Of a stretch of DNA of 64,000 nt, positions 45,513-53,541 are shown one piece after another. Position 1 is the first letter of the stretch. Each line of letters starts with the position of its first letter. The stretch comes from Stutzerimonas sp. S1 (GTDB lineage Bacteria; Pseudomonadota; Gammaproteobacteria; Pseudomonadales; Pseudomonadaceae), in the NCBI RefSeq assembly GCF_025966695.1, contig NZ_JAOEIY010000003.1:186001-250000 (forward strand). The letters run 5' to 3'. The position numbers were made by a program, and so were the translations under genes. The notes beneath the pieces are model-generated. The model did not search any database. It had not been told where the DNA came from and saw only the letters and a list, made by a program, of their open reading frames with translations.

Positions 45513-46055
45513 TCAGTTATCGGCGTTCGAGACGGAGCAATTCGGCTCCGTGGTGAAGGTCCGTGCCGCGTCCACCGGGCCGAGCTTTTCCAGGGTGCGA
45601 CGGCCCAGCAATACCGGATAGAGCATGTCGTCGCGGTCGTTGAGGGAGAATTCCTCTTCGTAGATGCGGGTGCCCAGACATACCTTCATCAGCACCACGG
45701 GGCGATCCTCCTTGCCGGCCGCGCCGCGTACGGTGAGCTCACGTTCAAGCTTGCGTTCGATACGGGTCTTGACGAGCTTTTCGGTATCGATGTCCTTGAG
45801 GTCGATGTCGAAACGCACCCACTCCTCACCGTTCTTCTCGAACCGTTCGATGTCTTCTGCGTGCATGGAGGACGTCAGCGCGCCGGTATCGAGCTTGAAC
45901 TTGACCGCGACCTTGCCAGGCAGGATCAAGCCTTCCTCGACCCAGCCGAAAACCGGCCGCGAGCCGGCGAGCGCCTGAGTCGCGCCGGCGGACAGTAGCG
46001 TGGCGGCCACCAGGCCCGAGAGCAGGGCGTGTGTACGGCGTTTGCGATGAGACAT
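45513..46055 (-). CDS. Retropepsin-like ATP-dependent zinc protease homologue (COG4067)
   Basis: 180 residues with a signal peptide (LLSGLVAATLLSAGATQALAG). The body has VFGWVEEGLILPGKVAVKFK, LDTGALTSSMHA (D-T-G like aspartic retropepsins) and YPVLLGRRTLEKLGPVD, matching the family annotated as RimK-associated or 'putative ATP-dependent zinc protease'. There is no ATP-binding motif in the sequence itself, so that database name is probably a misnomer. Location in the periplasm is predicted. Confidence 0.8.
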   Translation of the reverse strand: MSHRKRRTHALLSGLVAATLLSAGATQALAGSRPVFGWVEEGLILPGKVAVKFKLDTGALTSSMHAEDIERFEKNGEEWVRFDIDLKDIDTEKLVKTRIERKLERELTVRGAAGKEDRPVVLMKVCLGTRIYEEEFSLNDRDDMLYPVLLGRRTLEKLGPVDAARTFTTEPNCSVSNADN

Positions 46056-46125
46056 GCGGTTCCTCGACGATCAACCGGGATGAAAAAGTAGAGTCGTCGA
46101 GTCCGTAATTGTTCAGTGAGGCGGC

Positions 46126-46803
46126 TCAGGCCTCGGCGCCGGGCGCCGGTGGTGTGAGGCCGCAGCCCTTGAGGATGATCTGGATGAGGTTATCGGTGGC
46201 CACGGCGAAGTCCTTGCGGGTCATGCGTTTGCCACCGATCCGGCGAATCTGGTCGGAGAAATCGGCGTAATGCTGGGTGCCGCTCCAGATCAGAAAGATC
46301 AGGTGCATGGGGTCCACCGGGTCCATCTTGCCGGCGGCGATCCAGGCTTCGAATACCGCCGCCCGACCGCGGAACCAGTTGCGGTAGTCCTGGTTGAAGT
46401 GCTCGTTGAGGCATTCGGAGCCGCTGATCACCTCCATGGCGAAGATCTTCGAGGCTTCCGGGTGGCGCCGGGAGAACTCCATCTTGAGGCGGATGTAGTT
46501 GGCCAGCGCCGTGGCCGGATCGTCTTCGGGGCTCATGTCGTCGAAGGCGGTGTCCCACAGTTCGAGGATATGGCGCATCACTTCCACATACAGCCCGAGC
46601 TTGCTGTTGAAGTAGTAGTGCAGGTTGGCCTTGGGCAGTTCGGCGCGCTGGGCTATGGCATTCATGCTGGTGCCCTTGAAGCCGTAGCGGGCGAACTCCG
46701 TAGCGGCGGCGGCGAGGATGGTTTCCTCGTTCTTCTGGCGGATGCGCCCGGCGGGTTTGCCGGTCGAGACGTACAGAGGCTGTGTAGTGTCGTTCTTATT
46801 CAT
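46126..46803 (-). CDS. TetR-family regulator, RutR-like
   Basis: 225 residues. The N-terminal helix-turn-helix reads FARYGFKGTSMNAIAQRAELPKANLHYYF (about residues 38-66) and the large C-terminal domain resembles the RutR/YcdC ligand-binding fold (LNEHFNQDYRNWFRGRAAVF). RutR senses uracil and thymine in E. coli and controls pyrimidine use and transport. Here the gene directly follows an NCS2 nucleobase permease in the same direction, supporting a nucleobase-responsive regulator of that permease. The start at 46803 is the only sensible ATG. Confidence 0.82.
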   Translation of the reverse strand: MNKNDTTQPLYVSTGKPAGRIRQKNEETILAAAATEFARYGFKGTSMNAIAQRAELPKANLHYYFNSKLGLYVEVMRHILELWDTAFDDMSPEDDPATALANYIRLKMEFSRRHPEASKIFAMEVISGSECLNEHFNQDYRNWFRGRAAVFEAWIAAGKMDPVDPMHLIFLIWSGTQHYADFSDQIRRIGGKRMTRKDFAVATDNLIQIILKGCGLTPPAPGAEA

Positions 46804-46851
46804 AGTCCCTTACTCGCGTGCGCGGCGCATCCGGCGGGCGTCGTCGCTGGG

Positions 46852-48222
46852 TCAGGCCTGGCGCGGGCTGGCAGTGATGATGGGCTCGGCCTGCTCGCGG
46901 GGTAGCAGCAGATCCAGCAAGATCGCCGTCAGGCCGCCGCAGGTGATGGCCGAGTCGAACAGATTCTGCACGAGTTTCGGCATCTGGTGCAGCAGTTCCG
47001 GTTGTGCTGCGACACCGAGGCCGACACCGAGCGAGGCCGCGATCACTAGCATGTTGCGACGATCCAGCTTCGTCTGCGCCAGGATGCGGATCCCGGCGGC
47101 CGCGACACTGCCGAACATGATCAGCGTGGCGCCGCCGAGCACCGGCTTGGGAATCTGCTGCAACACCGCACCGAGCAGCGGGAACAGGCCGAGCATGAAC
47201 AGGATGGCGCCGATGTAGAGGCCGACATAACGGCTGGCGACGCCGGTCATCTGGATCACGCCATTGTTCTGCGCGAAGGTCGTATTGGGAAAGGCATTGA
47301 AGGTCGCCGCGAGCAGACAGCTGACGCCATCGCCTAGCACACCGCCGCGCAGGCGTTGCACGTAGCTGGGTCCCTCGATCGGCTTACGCGAGAGCATGCA
47401 GTTGGCGGTCAGGTCGCCCACCGTCTCGATGGTGCTGATCACATAGATGAGTGCGACCGGGATGAATGCCGTCCAGTCGAAGGCGAAGCCGTACTTGAAC
47501 GGCTGCGGGATGCTGATCAGCGGCAGTTCAGGCAGCGGCTGCGGCACCAGCGTGCCACTGAACCAGGCGGCCAGGCTGCCGACGGCCAGACCGATGATGA
47601 TGGCCGAGAGGCGCAGCCAGGGCTGCTGCGAGCGGTTGAGCAGCAGGATCAGCAGGAACACCAGTACGCCCAGGGCAAGGTTGCCGGGAGCGCCGAAATC
47701 CTTGGCCTTGAAGCCGCCGCCGATATCGGTGATGCCGACCTTGATCAGGCTGACGCCGATCAGGGTGATGACGATCCCGGTGACCAGCGGCGTGATCACC
47801 CGGCGCAGCTGGCCGATGAAGCGGCTCAGCACGATCTGCACGAAGGCGCCGAGAAAGCACACGCCGAAGATCATCGCCAGGATGTCTTCCGGGCTGCCGC
47901 CGCGCGTCTTGACCAGCATGCCGGCCGCCAGCACCGCGCCGAGAAAGGCAAAGCTGGTGCCTTGCAGGCAGATCATGCCGGCGCCGATGCCAAGCGGTCG
48001 GCGCGCCTGGATGAAGGTGCCGACGCCGGACACCATCAGCGCCATGCTGATCAGGTACGGCAGGTGTTCGCCCAGGCCGAGCACCGCGCCGATGACCAGT
48101 GGCGGCGTGATGATGCCGACGAAACTGGCAAGGATGTGCTGCAGCGCCGCGAAGAATGCTGGAACCGCAGCGGGGCGCTCGTCGAGGCCGTAGAGCAACT
48201 CGGTTGGGGAGTGGTCTTGCAT
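46852..48222 (-). CDS. NCS2 nucleobase:cation symporter (xanthine/uracil permease family)
   Basis: 456 residues and about 14 helices. NCS2 hallmarks are present: GIGAGMICLQGTSFAFLGAV (helix 3), GVCFLGAFVQIVLSRF, the ETVGDLTANCML region carrying a key Glu, and NTTFAQNNGVIQMTG (the QNNG motif of helix 10). This type resembles xanthine/uric acid permeases. The start at 48222 (MQDHSPTELLYGLDERPAAV) is favoured over the longer frame from 48291. It is followed 48 bp later by the TetR gene and preceded by the Tsx-like channel. Confidence 0.88.
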   Translation of the reverse strand: MQDHSPTELLYGLDERPAAVPAFFAALQHILASFVGIITPPLVIGAVLGLGEHLPYLISMALMVSGVGTFIQARRPLGIGAGMICLQGTSFAFLGAVLAAGMLVKTRGGSPEDILAMIFGVCFLGAFVQIVLSRFIGQLRRVITPLVTGIVITLIGVSLIKVGITDIGGGFKAKDFGAPGNLALGVLVFLLILLLNRSQQPWLRLSAIIIGLAVGSLAAWFSGTLVPQPLPELPLISIPQPFKYGFAFDWTAFIPVALIYVISTIETVGDLTANCMLSRKPIEGPSYVQRLRGGVLGDGVSCLLAATFNAFPNTTFAQNNGVIQMTGVASRYVGLYIGAILFMLGLFPLLGAVLQQIPKPVLGGATLIMFGSVAAAGIRILAQTKLDRRNMLVIAASLGVGLGVAAQPELLHQMPKLVQNLFDSAITCGGLTAILLDLLLPREQAEPIITASPRQA

Positions 48223-48549
48223 GATGATTACCTTCAATGGTGGAAAGAACGAGGCAGGTCCGGCCTGCTGCGGGTGTCCGGGCTTCTGCAAGAAACTGAC
48301 CAGTTGATTAGGTTTGCCGGTCGCGAAGTACTCTGGAGCACGCGCGGCAGCGTGCTGGCGTGGGGCGATGCGTGTGGGTGGGTTGCCGCTGTGGCAGGGG
48401 CGATGGAAAACGCGGCGAGTGCGTGCACCAGAATGTGTGGCTGCAGCGGCTACGTGCCTGTTAACAGGGCAGCGCGGAGGGCGGGAATTGTCGAGATGCA
48501 GGCGAGCGCTGGAAGGGAGGCCGCCCGGTCGGGCCGGACGGCGGCGGGA
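48223..48549. other. Intergenic region upstream of the permease
   Basis: 327 bp without a gene. It holds a decamer aactgaccag at 48294-48303, which recurs upstream of the Tsx-like gene inside a perfect inverted repeat. Otherwise I see nothing recognisable. Confidence 0.5.
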
Positions 48550-49356
48550 TCAGAAGTGCGCTTTGACGATGAAGTTCATCACGTTGTTATCGGTGTTGAA
48601 CGCTTCGCTGTCCTCAATACCGTATTTGTCCGACCAGTAATCGTATTCGACGCCGACGTAGAGCTTGCCGGGGGCATAGTCCATCGCCTTGCCCAGGTCG
48701 TACTTGATCTGTGGGTTGAAGTGGAAGTTCTTGGCGATGAAATCGCCCTTGGATTTGGAGCCGGCGTCGTTGACCACCCAGTCGATGTAGCCATCGAAGA
48801 GGATGTCCGACTTGCCGACCGGGAAGGTCATGGCCCAGGTCGGGGTGATCTGCCATTGGCCGCCTGGCTTGCCGGTGATGCCGTCAGGCTTGCGGTAATA
48901 GGTGTTGATCGCCAGGCGGTCGAAGCCCGGAACGGCGAGGTCGACGGCCGGGCCGAGCAGGTAGTTGCGATTGCGGCCTTCGCCGCGTTCGTAGGTGGCT
49001 GAGATCAGCACGTCCTTCACCGGACCGAAGGACAGGTCAGTGCCGCTGATCTTGCCCAGCGACAGCCGTGGGCTGAACTCGCCGTAGTAGGTGTGGCCGT
49101 CGCTGCCCGAATGGCCATTGAACCACTTGTTGTCGACGAACAGGAACATGTCGCCCCAGGTCCAGCCGCTGGCGTGCTCGAAGGTGATGGTCTGCTGGAT
49201 GTCTGCTTCGCGGCCGTCTTCCCCCGAATCGACCGCGAAGTTCTTCCCGTAGAGGTAGGTGAGGCTGTTGTTTTGCCAGAGCATCGGGCTGGCCAGGGTT
49301 TCGCCGCTGGCGATCAACCCGGCCGCGAGCATCGCGGTGGTAAGGCTGCGCTTCAT
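48550..49356 (-). CDS. Tsx/OmpK-like nucleoside-specific outer-membrane channel
   Basis: 268 residues from ATG 49356, with signal peptide MKRSLTTAMLAAGLIASGET. The mature part reads like Tsx: LWQNNSLTYLYGKNFAVD, HASGWTWGDMFLFVDNKW, YGEFSPRLSLGKISG and a C-terminal phenylalanine (NFIVKAHF) for barrel assembly. Tsx forms a narrow barrel selective for nucleosides. Together with the NCS2 permease and RutR-like regulator downstream it would form a nucleobase/nucleoside uptake module. Confidence 0.86.
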   Translation of the reverse strand: MKRSLTTAMLAAGLIASGETLASPMLWQNNSLTYLYGKNFAVDSGEDGREADIQQTITFEHASGWTWGDMFLFVDNKWFNGHSGSDGHTYYGEFSPRLSLGKISGTDLSFGPVKDVLISATYERGEGRNRNYLLGPAVDLAVPGFDRLAINTYYRKPDGITGKPGGQWQITPTWAMTFPVGKSDILFDGYIDWVVNDAGSKSKGDFIAKNFHFNPQIKYDLGKAMDYAPGKLYVGVEYDYWSDKYGIEDSEAFNTDNNVMNFIVKAHF

Positions 49357-49862
49357 GTGTGTACTCCTTGCTGGTATGAGAGTGCTTGTATTAGTTGTCC
49401 AAGCGGTCAGGCTTGGCTCTCGTAGCAAGGCTCGCGCCAATCCCCGGTGGTGACCGTTGAGTCTTCTTATTGCATTGATTAATAAGGGATAAATTTCATT
49501 ATCTCGGCGGGTTCGAGCTGTTCGTGCGGTCGAGTCTGGCCTTGCATGGATCGGTCAGAACTGACCAGGGCGTCAGGTTGCTTCAGTTTGGGGCGGATCG
49601 CACTGGCTTTGCGCCATGCTGCAACCTGAAGGGCCTGCATAGGTCATGGCCAGGGGCAATCAGCACAGCGAGAGGCGGGTTGGGAGCCGAGCGGGGCGGT
49701 GGTGAGTGGCAAGAGTGTCTGGATCGGCAGCGGGACGAGCATTTGCCCGAGGTGGCTGTAGCGATGGTGCGCTCATCGGCCGGCAGCGTGGTGACACGCA
49801 ACGTGGCGGTAGGCGTGATGATGGTCGGCAGCCCGGCGCGATCGCGTGGCTGACCGTACAAA
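49357..49862. other. Intergenic region between csgA and the Tsx-like gene
   Basis: About 500 bp without a gene. AT-rich DNA at 49466-49503 probably contains the promoter of the Tsx-like gene (leftward). The inverted repeat at 49553-49566 is listed separately. Confidence 0.5.
49553..49566. promoter_or_regulatory. Inverted repeat, candidate TetR-type operator
   Basis: ggtcag-aa-ctgacc is a perfect dyad, and the decamer spanning its right half (aactgaccag, 49559-49568) is repeated at 48294-48303 ahead of the NCS2 permease. It recalls the ttgacca-tggtcaa type of dyad bound by RutR. Confidence 0.4.
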
Positions 49863-49893
49863 CGAAACTGCCGGCACTGGGCCGGCAGTTTCG
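49863..49893 (-). terminator. Terminator after csgA
   Basis: Perfect 13-bp stem (cgaaactgccggc and its complement) with a five-base loop, 15 bp beyond the csgA stop. On the minus strand it is followed by tttgt. Confidence 0.75.
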
Positions 49894-49907
49894 GATCTAG
49901 GCGTGAC

Positions 49908-51122
49908 TCAGTTCTGTGTCACGACGGCGCTGTTGTTCCAGCCGTTTTGGTTGATGTAGGCCGCGTTGCCGTAGCCGCTCTGGGTGGCGACTGCGCTGTT
50001 GTCCCAGCCGGTCTGGGTGACGTTGACCAGATGCGAGGCGCCGGTCTGGGTCAGGCTGGCCTCGTTCGCGACACCGTTCTGGTGCACGCTGGCGAGGTTG
50101 TCCCGGCCGTCCTGAGCGACGTCGACGCTGTTGCCGAGACCGACGCTGAGGCCGACGATCTCGTTGTCGGTGCCGTTCTGCACGGCGGTCAGCTCGTTGC
50201 CGATGCCGTTCTGGCCGAAGTACAGCTCGTTGCCTTTGCCCTGCTGATCGACGTCAGCCGAGTTGAACGAGCCGACCTGGGTGGTCTTGGCAGTCTGATC
50301 GCGGCCGTCCTGGAAGATGTCGGCGCTGTTGCCGGTACCGAACTGCTCGGTCGTCGCGGTGTTGTTGCCGCCGAACAGGCCGTTGGTCTGCTTGATGGTG
50401 GAGTCGTTGGCCACGCCGTATTGCAGGACGAAGGCGTTCTGCGCGTTGCCGTCCTGATCGACGTCGACGGTGTTGCCGAAGCCGTTGGAGTAGACGTACG
50501 CCTCGTGGTTGAGGCCGGTCTGGGCGACTTGTGCGTCATTGCCGACACCGACCTGCTCGATTTCAGCGACCGAGCCCGAGCTGAACAGCTGGGTGATGCG
50601 CGCGTCGTTGTTGTCGCCGTCCTGGTCGATGGTTGCCTTGTCGAACGAGCTGGTGACCTGGGTGATGCTGGCTTCGTTCAGGTCGCCGTCCTGGTTGGTG
50701 TTGGCCTGGCTTTGCCAGGCAGTGGTCTGGGTGGTATCGGCGCTGTTGAACGAGCCTTCCTGAGTTTGCGTGGCGCTGGCGCGGTAGCTGCCGGTCTGCG
50801 TGACCGTGGCAGTGTTGTCCCAGCCGCGCTGGTTCTGTGTGGACGTGCTATCGACCGAGAAGCGCTGCAGGGCGTCCGCATCGTTGAAGTTGCCGAACTG
50901 ATTCTGCACGGCAGTGCTGGAGAACGAGCTGAGCTGTTCGATCGAGGCGTCGTTGGCGAAGCCGCCCTGATTCTGCTCGGCCATGTTGCCCGAACCGCCG
51001 CTCTGCAGCACTTCGGCGACGTTGTCGATACCGATCTGGTTTTGCTCCGAGGTGTTATCGGCAGCCAGAACCGGGGCAGAGGCGACCAGCATGGCGGCTA
51101 CGAGGGGGGTGAACTTAAACAT
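49908..51122 (-). CDS. csgA: CsgA-like major curlin, unusually long (about 17 repeats)
   Basis: 404 residues, compared with about 151 in E. coli. A signal peptide (MFKFTPLVAAMLVASAPVLA) precedes about 17 tandem units of about 22 residues on the curlin pattern x-x-x-x-Q-x-G-x-x-N-x-A-x-x-x-Q, for example TSTQNQRGWDNTATVTQ and LASVHQNGVANEASLTQ. Units 9 and 14 have lost the first glutamine (YVYSNGFGN, EIVGLSVGLGN). It would be secreted through CsgG and assemble into extracellular amyloid fibres. Gene order csgB-csgA on the same strand follows the csgDEFG block, and a terminator follows. Glycine, asparagine and glutamine are enriched and aspartate is frequent, which may slow assembly. Confidence 0.92.
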   Translation of the reverse strand: MFKFTPLVAAMLVASAPVLAADNTSEQNQIGIDNVAEVLQSGGSGNMAEQNQGGFANDASIEQLSSFSSTAVQNQFGNFNDADALQRFSVDSTSTQNQRGWDNTATVTQTGSYRASATQTQEGSFNSADTTQTTAWQSQANTNQDGDLNEASITQVTSSFDKATIDQDGDNNDARITQLFSSGSVAEIEQVGVGNDAQVAQTGLNHEAYVYSNGFGNTVDVDQDGNAQNAFVLQYGVANDSTIKQTNGLFGGNNTATTEQFGTGNSADIFQDGRDQTAKTTQVGSFNSADVDQQGKGNELYFGQNGIGNELTAVQNGTDNEIVGLSVGLGNSVDVAQDGRDNLASVHQNGVANEASLTQTGASHLVNVTQTGWDNSAVATQSGYGNAAYINQNGWNNSAVVTQN

Positions 51123-51164
51123 TTTTGTCTCTCCATGGATGTTTTAAGTACTGCGGTACTTCCT

Positions 51165-51647
51165 TCACCGGTACTGGCGAACCACTACCGTCAGACCCTG
51201 GCCGGTCTGGCTGACACTGCTGCTCAGCCCTGAGCCAGTCTGTTCGATGAGCGCGCTGTTGTTCGCGCCTTGCTGTGCGATGCTGGCGACGTTCGAGGAA
51301 CCGTCCTGCTCGATCTGGGCCTCGTTGTAGGCGCCGGATTGGGTGATCAGGGCGAGGTTGTCGCTGCCGATCTGCGAGATGTCGGCGGTGTTGGCGTAGC
51401 CGGCCTGGAGGATGTACGCCTCAAGTTCGGAACCGCTCTGGGCGATGTTGCCGACCAGCTCGGAGCCGGACTGCTGGATGGCTGCCAGCGCACCCTGATT
51501 GGCATTGGCAAGCGAGGCGATGCTGTCCGCCTGCCAGGCCAGCTCGCTCGGTGCCAGGTCAGGGTTGGCGTGGCTGAGGGATACGGTGGCCAGTGTCAGC
51601 AGTACGGACAGCAACAGCTGTTGGGCAATCCTTTGCGTGGTTTGCAT
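51165..51647 (-). CDS. csgB: CsgB-like curlin nucleator
   Basis: 160 residues from ATG 51647, signal peptide up to SLSHANP. About five curlin-type repeats (NANQGALAAIQQSG, AYNEAQIEQDGSSNVASIAQ) and a charged C-terminus ending VVVRQYR, as in E. coli CsgB, which uses its basic end to hold the nucleator at the cell surface. It lies 42 bp upstream of csgA, so the two are co-transcribed. Its own promoter must lie in the 200 bp after the csgG terminator. Confidence 0.9.
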   Translation of the reverse strand: MQTTQRIAQQLLLSVLLTLATVSLSHANPDLAPSELAWQADSIASLANANQGALAAIQQSGSELVGNIAQSGSELEAYILQAGYANTADISQIGSDNLALITQSGAYNEAQIEQDGSSNVASIAQQGANNSALIEQTGSGLSSSVSQTGQGLTVVVRQYR

Positions 51648-51849
51648 CGCGTCGTCCCTGGTCAATTGGCGTTGGAATCATCTTGGTTGCGGATCGGCGA
51701 TCACGAAATCCATCCAATGATTGAAAATGCACGGTGTTTTGCAGGGAGGCCTGATGACGCCCGATAACGCAGCTGCTGCGTGAGTTCGGTGGATACGCCG
51801 GGACTGTCGGGGCGAAGTCGGTTGTCGCGAAGGGGCGCCGTCGACGAAG

Positions 51850-51878
51850 AATGAAAAAGCCCTCCGAGGGAGGGCTTT
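51850..51878 (-). terminator. Rho-independent terminator between csgG and csgB
   Basis: A perfect 10-bp stem (ggagggcttt / aaagccctcc on the strands) with a three-base loop followed on the minus strand by five T, 11 bp after csgG. It isolates the csgDEFG transcript from csgBA. Confidence 0.85.
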
Positions 51879-51889
51879 CGATGGCTTGG

Positions 51890-52726
51890 TCAGATTTGCT
51901 CTGGCTTGCCCAGGTACTTGGCCAACGCCGGGTGTTCGCCGGTATGGCCTTCAGCAGTCTGCCACAGGCGTCGATCCACGCCCTGGGCGACCAGGTGGGC
52001 GACGGCGGCTTCGATGGCTGACAATACGCACAGCTGTGCCGGCTCGTTGGTGGTGTAGCCGGCTTCCGCCTCCAGCAGTTCCTTGAACTCGATGAACTTG
52101 TAAACGTTGGCGCTGCGCCCGACCGAGAAGATCGTCTTGGTCGTCATCACGTTGGACAGCACCCTGCCGCTGCGTACATCGATCGCCCGCAGGTTCACCG
52201 TGACCTGATCGACCCGATACTCCTGCGACAGGCCGATACCCAGGTAACGGGCGCCTGCGCCACCGCTGCGTACGTTGGTTTCATAGGCGACGATGGCGCC
52301 TTCCATGATGATGTTGGCCGCGAGCAGCGAAGGCAGCTCGGACTGGATGTTCGGTGCGACATCGGGCTTGGACTGCGAGGCACGGATGATCTTGCGCTCG
52401 GTCAGCACATTCTGCAGCCCTTCGCGCTCGAGCACGACAAACCAGCCGCTGGCCTGCATGGCATCCACCAGCATGCTCGCAGCTCCCTGGGTCACCGCGG
52501 TGGAGAAGGAACTGGCGGGTGTGGGTTTGTACTGGCCGGTCTGGTCGCGAAAGCCGTAGACCGCTGCCACCAGCTGGCCCTTGGGGCGCGGCAGTGCGAG
52601 CAAATCCTGGTAGGTCGACGTCCGCGGTGTCAGGGTCGGTGCCTGTTGATCGGCAGACATGGGCTCGCGCACCGCGCAGCCCTGAAGTACGGCCATCATC
52701 CCGATGGCTACGAACAGGCTTCTCAT
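51890..52726 (-). CDS. csgG: CsgG curli secretion channel lipoprotein
   Basis: 278 residues with a lipoprotein signal (MRSLFVAIGMMAVLQGC, lipid-modified Cys17). Conserved CsgG blocks: VAAVYGFRDQTGQYKPTPAS, FSTAVTQGAASMLVDAMQAS, GWFVVLEREGLQNVLTERKI and YRVDQVTVNLRAIDVRSGRV. It forms the nonameric outer-membrane pore for curlins. It lies 21 bp downstream of csgF in the same transcript. Confidence 0.95.
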   Translation of the reverse strand: MRSLFVAIGMMAVLQGCAVREPMSADQQAPTLTPRTSTYQDLLALPRPKGQLVAAVYGFRDQTGQYKPTPASSFSTAVTQGAASMLVDAMQASGWFVVLEREGLQNVLTERKIIRASQSKPDVAPNIQSELPSLLAANIIMEGAIVAYETNVRSGGAGARYLGIGLSQEYRVDQVTVNLRAIDVRSGRVLSNVMTTKTIFSVGRSANVYKFIEFKELLEAEAGYTTNEPAQLCVLSAIEAAVAHLVAQGVDRRLWQTAEGHTGEHPALAKYLGKPEQI

Positions 52727-52747
52727 CGCCTTTGCTCTCCTTGCTGA

Positions 52748-53158
52748 TTAGTTTTGTCCGACGATCACTTCGGATGTTTCGCCGGTGGCGCGATCGGTGA
52801 TGACGATGACAAGGTCGCCAAGGTCGTTCTCGGTGACGTCGACGATGAAGTCCTCGGTGGTCAGCGAGCCGGTTTCGCCGTTGCCGACATTCACCAGTAG
52901 GTCGCTCAGCAGGCGAGACTCCAGCTGGCTGGTGAAACGGTCCAGTGCCGACAGCCTGCTCGCCGAGCGGTCGGGGGCATCGGGGTCCTTGTAGTCGTTC
53001 TGGGCCTGGGCGCTGCCCAGCAGCCAGGAGCCGTTGAGCGGGCTGCCGCCGAAGGAGGGGTTGATCGGGGTGTACACCAGCTCGGTGGCGCTGGCGCCGG
53101 CGCTGAGCAACAGGGCGCCGGCCAGCGTGCTGAGGGTCTTGGGAATGTGCCTGTTCAT
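52748..53158 (-). CDS. csgF: CsgF curli assembly factor
   Basis: 136 residues, signal peptide through SAGASA. The conserved N-terminal segment INPSFGGSPLNGSWLLGSAQ, which in E. coli plugs into the CsgG pore, is intact, followed by QAQNDYKDPDAPD and the C-terminal beta domain FIVDVTENDLGDLVIVITDR. It couples secretion to nucleation. Its start overlaps the csgE stop by four bases. Confidence 0.94.
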   Translation of the reverse strand: MNRHIPKTLSTLAGALLLSAGASATELVYTPINPSFGGSPLNGSWLLGSAQAQNDYKDPDAPDRSASRLSALDRFTSQLESRLLSDLLVNVGNGETGSLTTEDFIVDVTENDLGDLVIVITDRATGETSEVIVGQN

Positions 53159-53541
53159 AACTCGTCCTTGGCTAGATCAGTGTTGTCTTGGAAAAACGCT
53201 TCGATCTTTCGTCTGTTGATTTCCTGCAGTACGAAATCGGCAGCCTCGTACGCGGTGCTTTCCATATCCGCGACGTTGGGCTGAAGGAAACGGCGGTAGA
53301 GCGTCTGGTTCTCGTATTCGACCCACACCAGGATGCCCCAGCGCGCCGAAGGGCGTTCCTTCACGGCGAGGTTGAAGTCCAGCCGGCTGGTGTCGTTCAA
53401 CCGCTCGCAGAACTTGAGATAGAACTCCTGGCCGGAGCGCGAGATGGTGCCGTTGGTGATGAATCCCATGAGCTCCGCTTCGTCGGCATGGGCGCCGCCG
53501 ATGCCGAGCACCAGCAGCCACAGTAGAGCGCGACGCTTCAT
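53155..53541 (-). CDS. csgE: CsgE curli secretion cap
   Basis: 128 residues with a signal peptide (MKRRALLWLLVLGIGGAHAD). Matching features with E. coli CsgE include the start of the mature part (LMGFITNGTISRSGQEFYLK), the KERPSARWG block, and INRRKIEAFF...DLAKDEL at the end. It is a periplasmic adaptor that gates CsgG. It overlaps csgD upstream and csgF downstream by four bases each. Confidence 0.93.
   Translation of the reverse strand: MKRRALLWLLVLGIGGAHADEAELMGFITNGTISRSGQEFYLKFCERLNDTSRLDFNLAVKERPSARWGILVWVEYENQTLYRRFLQPNVADMESTAYEAADFVLQEINRRKIEAFFQDNTDLAKDEL

Noticed and set aside
49524-49853. 109-codon frame between the Tsx-like gene and csgA
   Set aside because: No ribosome-binding site, composition unlike a protein (Arg, Gly, Ser rich), and it spans the likely promoter/operator region.
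49908-51122. CRISPR-like periodic repeats
   Set aside because: The roughly 66-bp periodicity is imperfect and in frame; it encodes the curlin repeats of CsgA. There are no conserved repeats with unique spacers and no cas genes.
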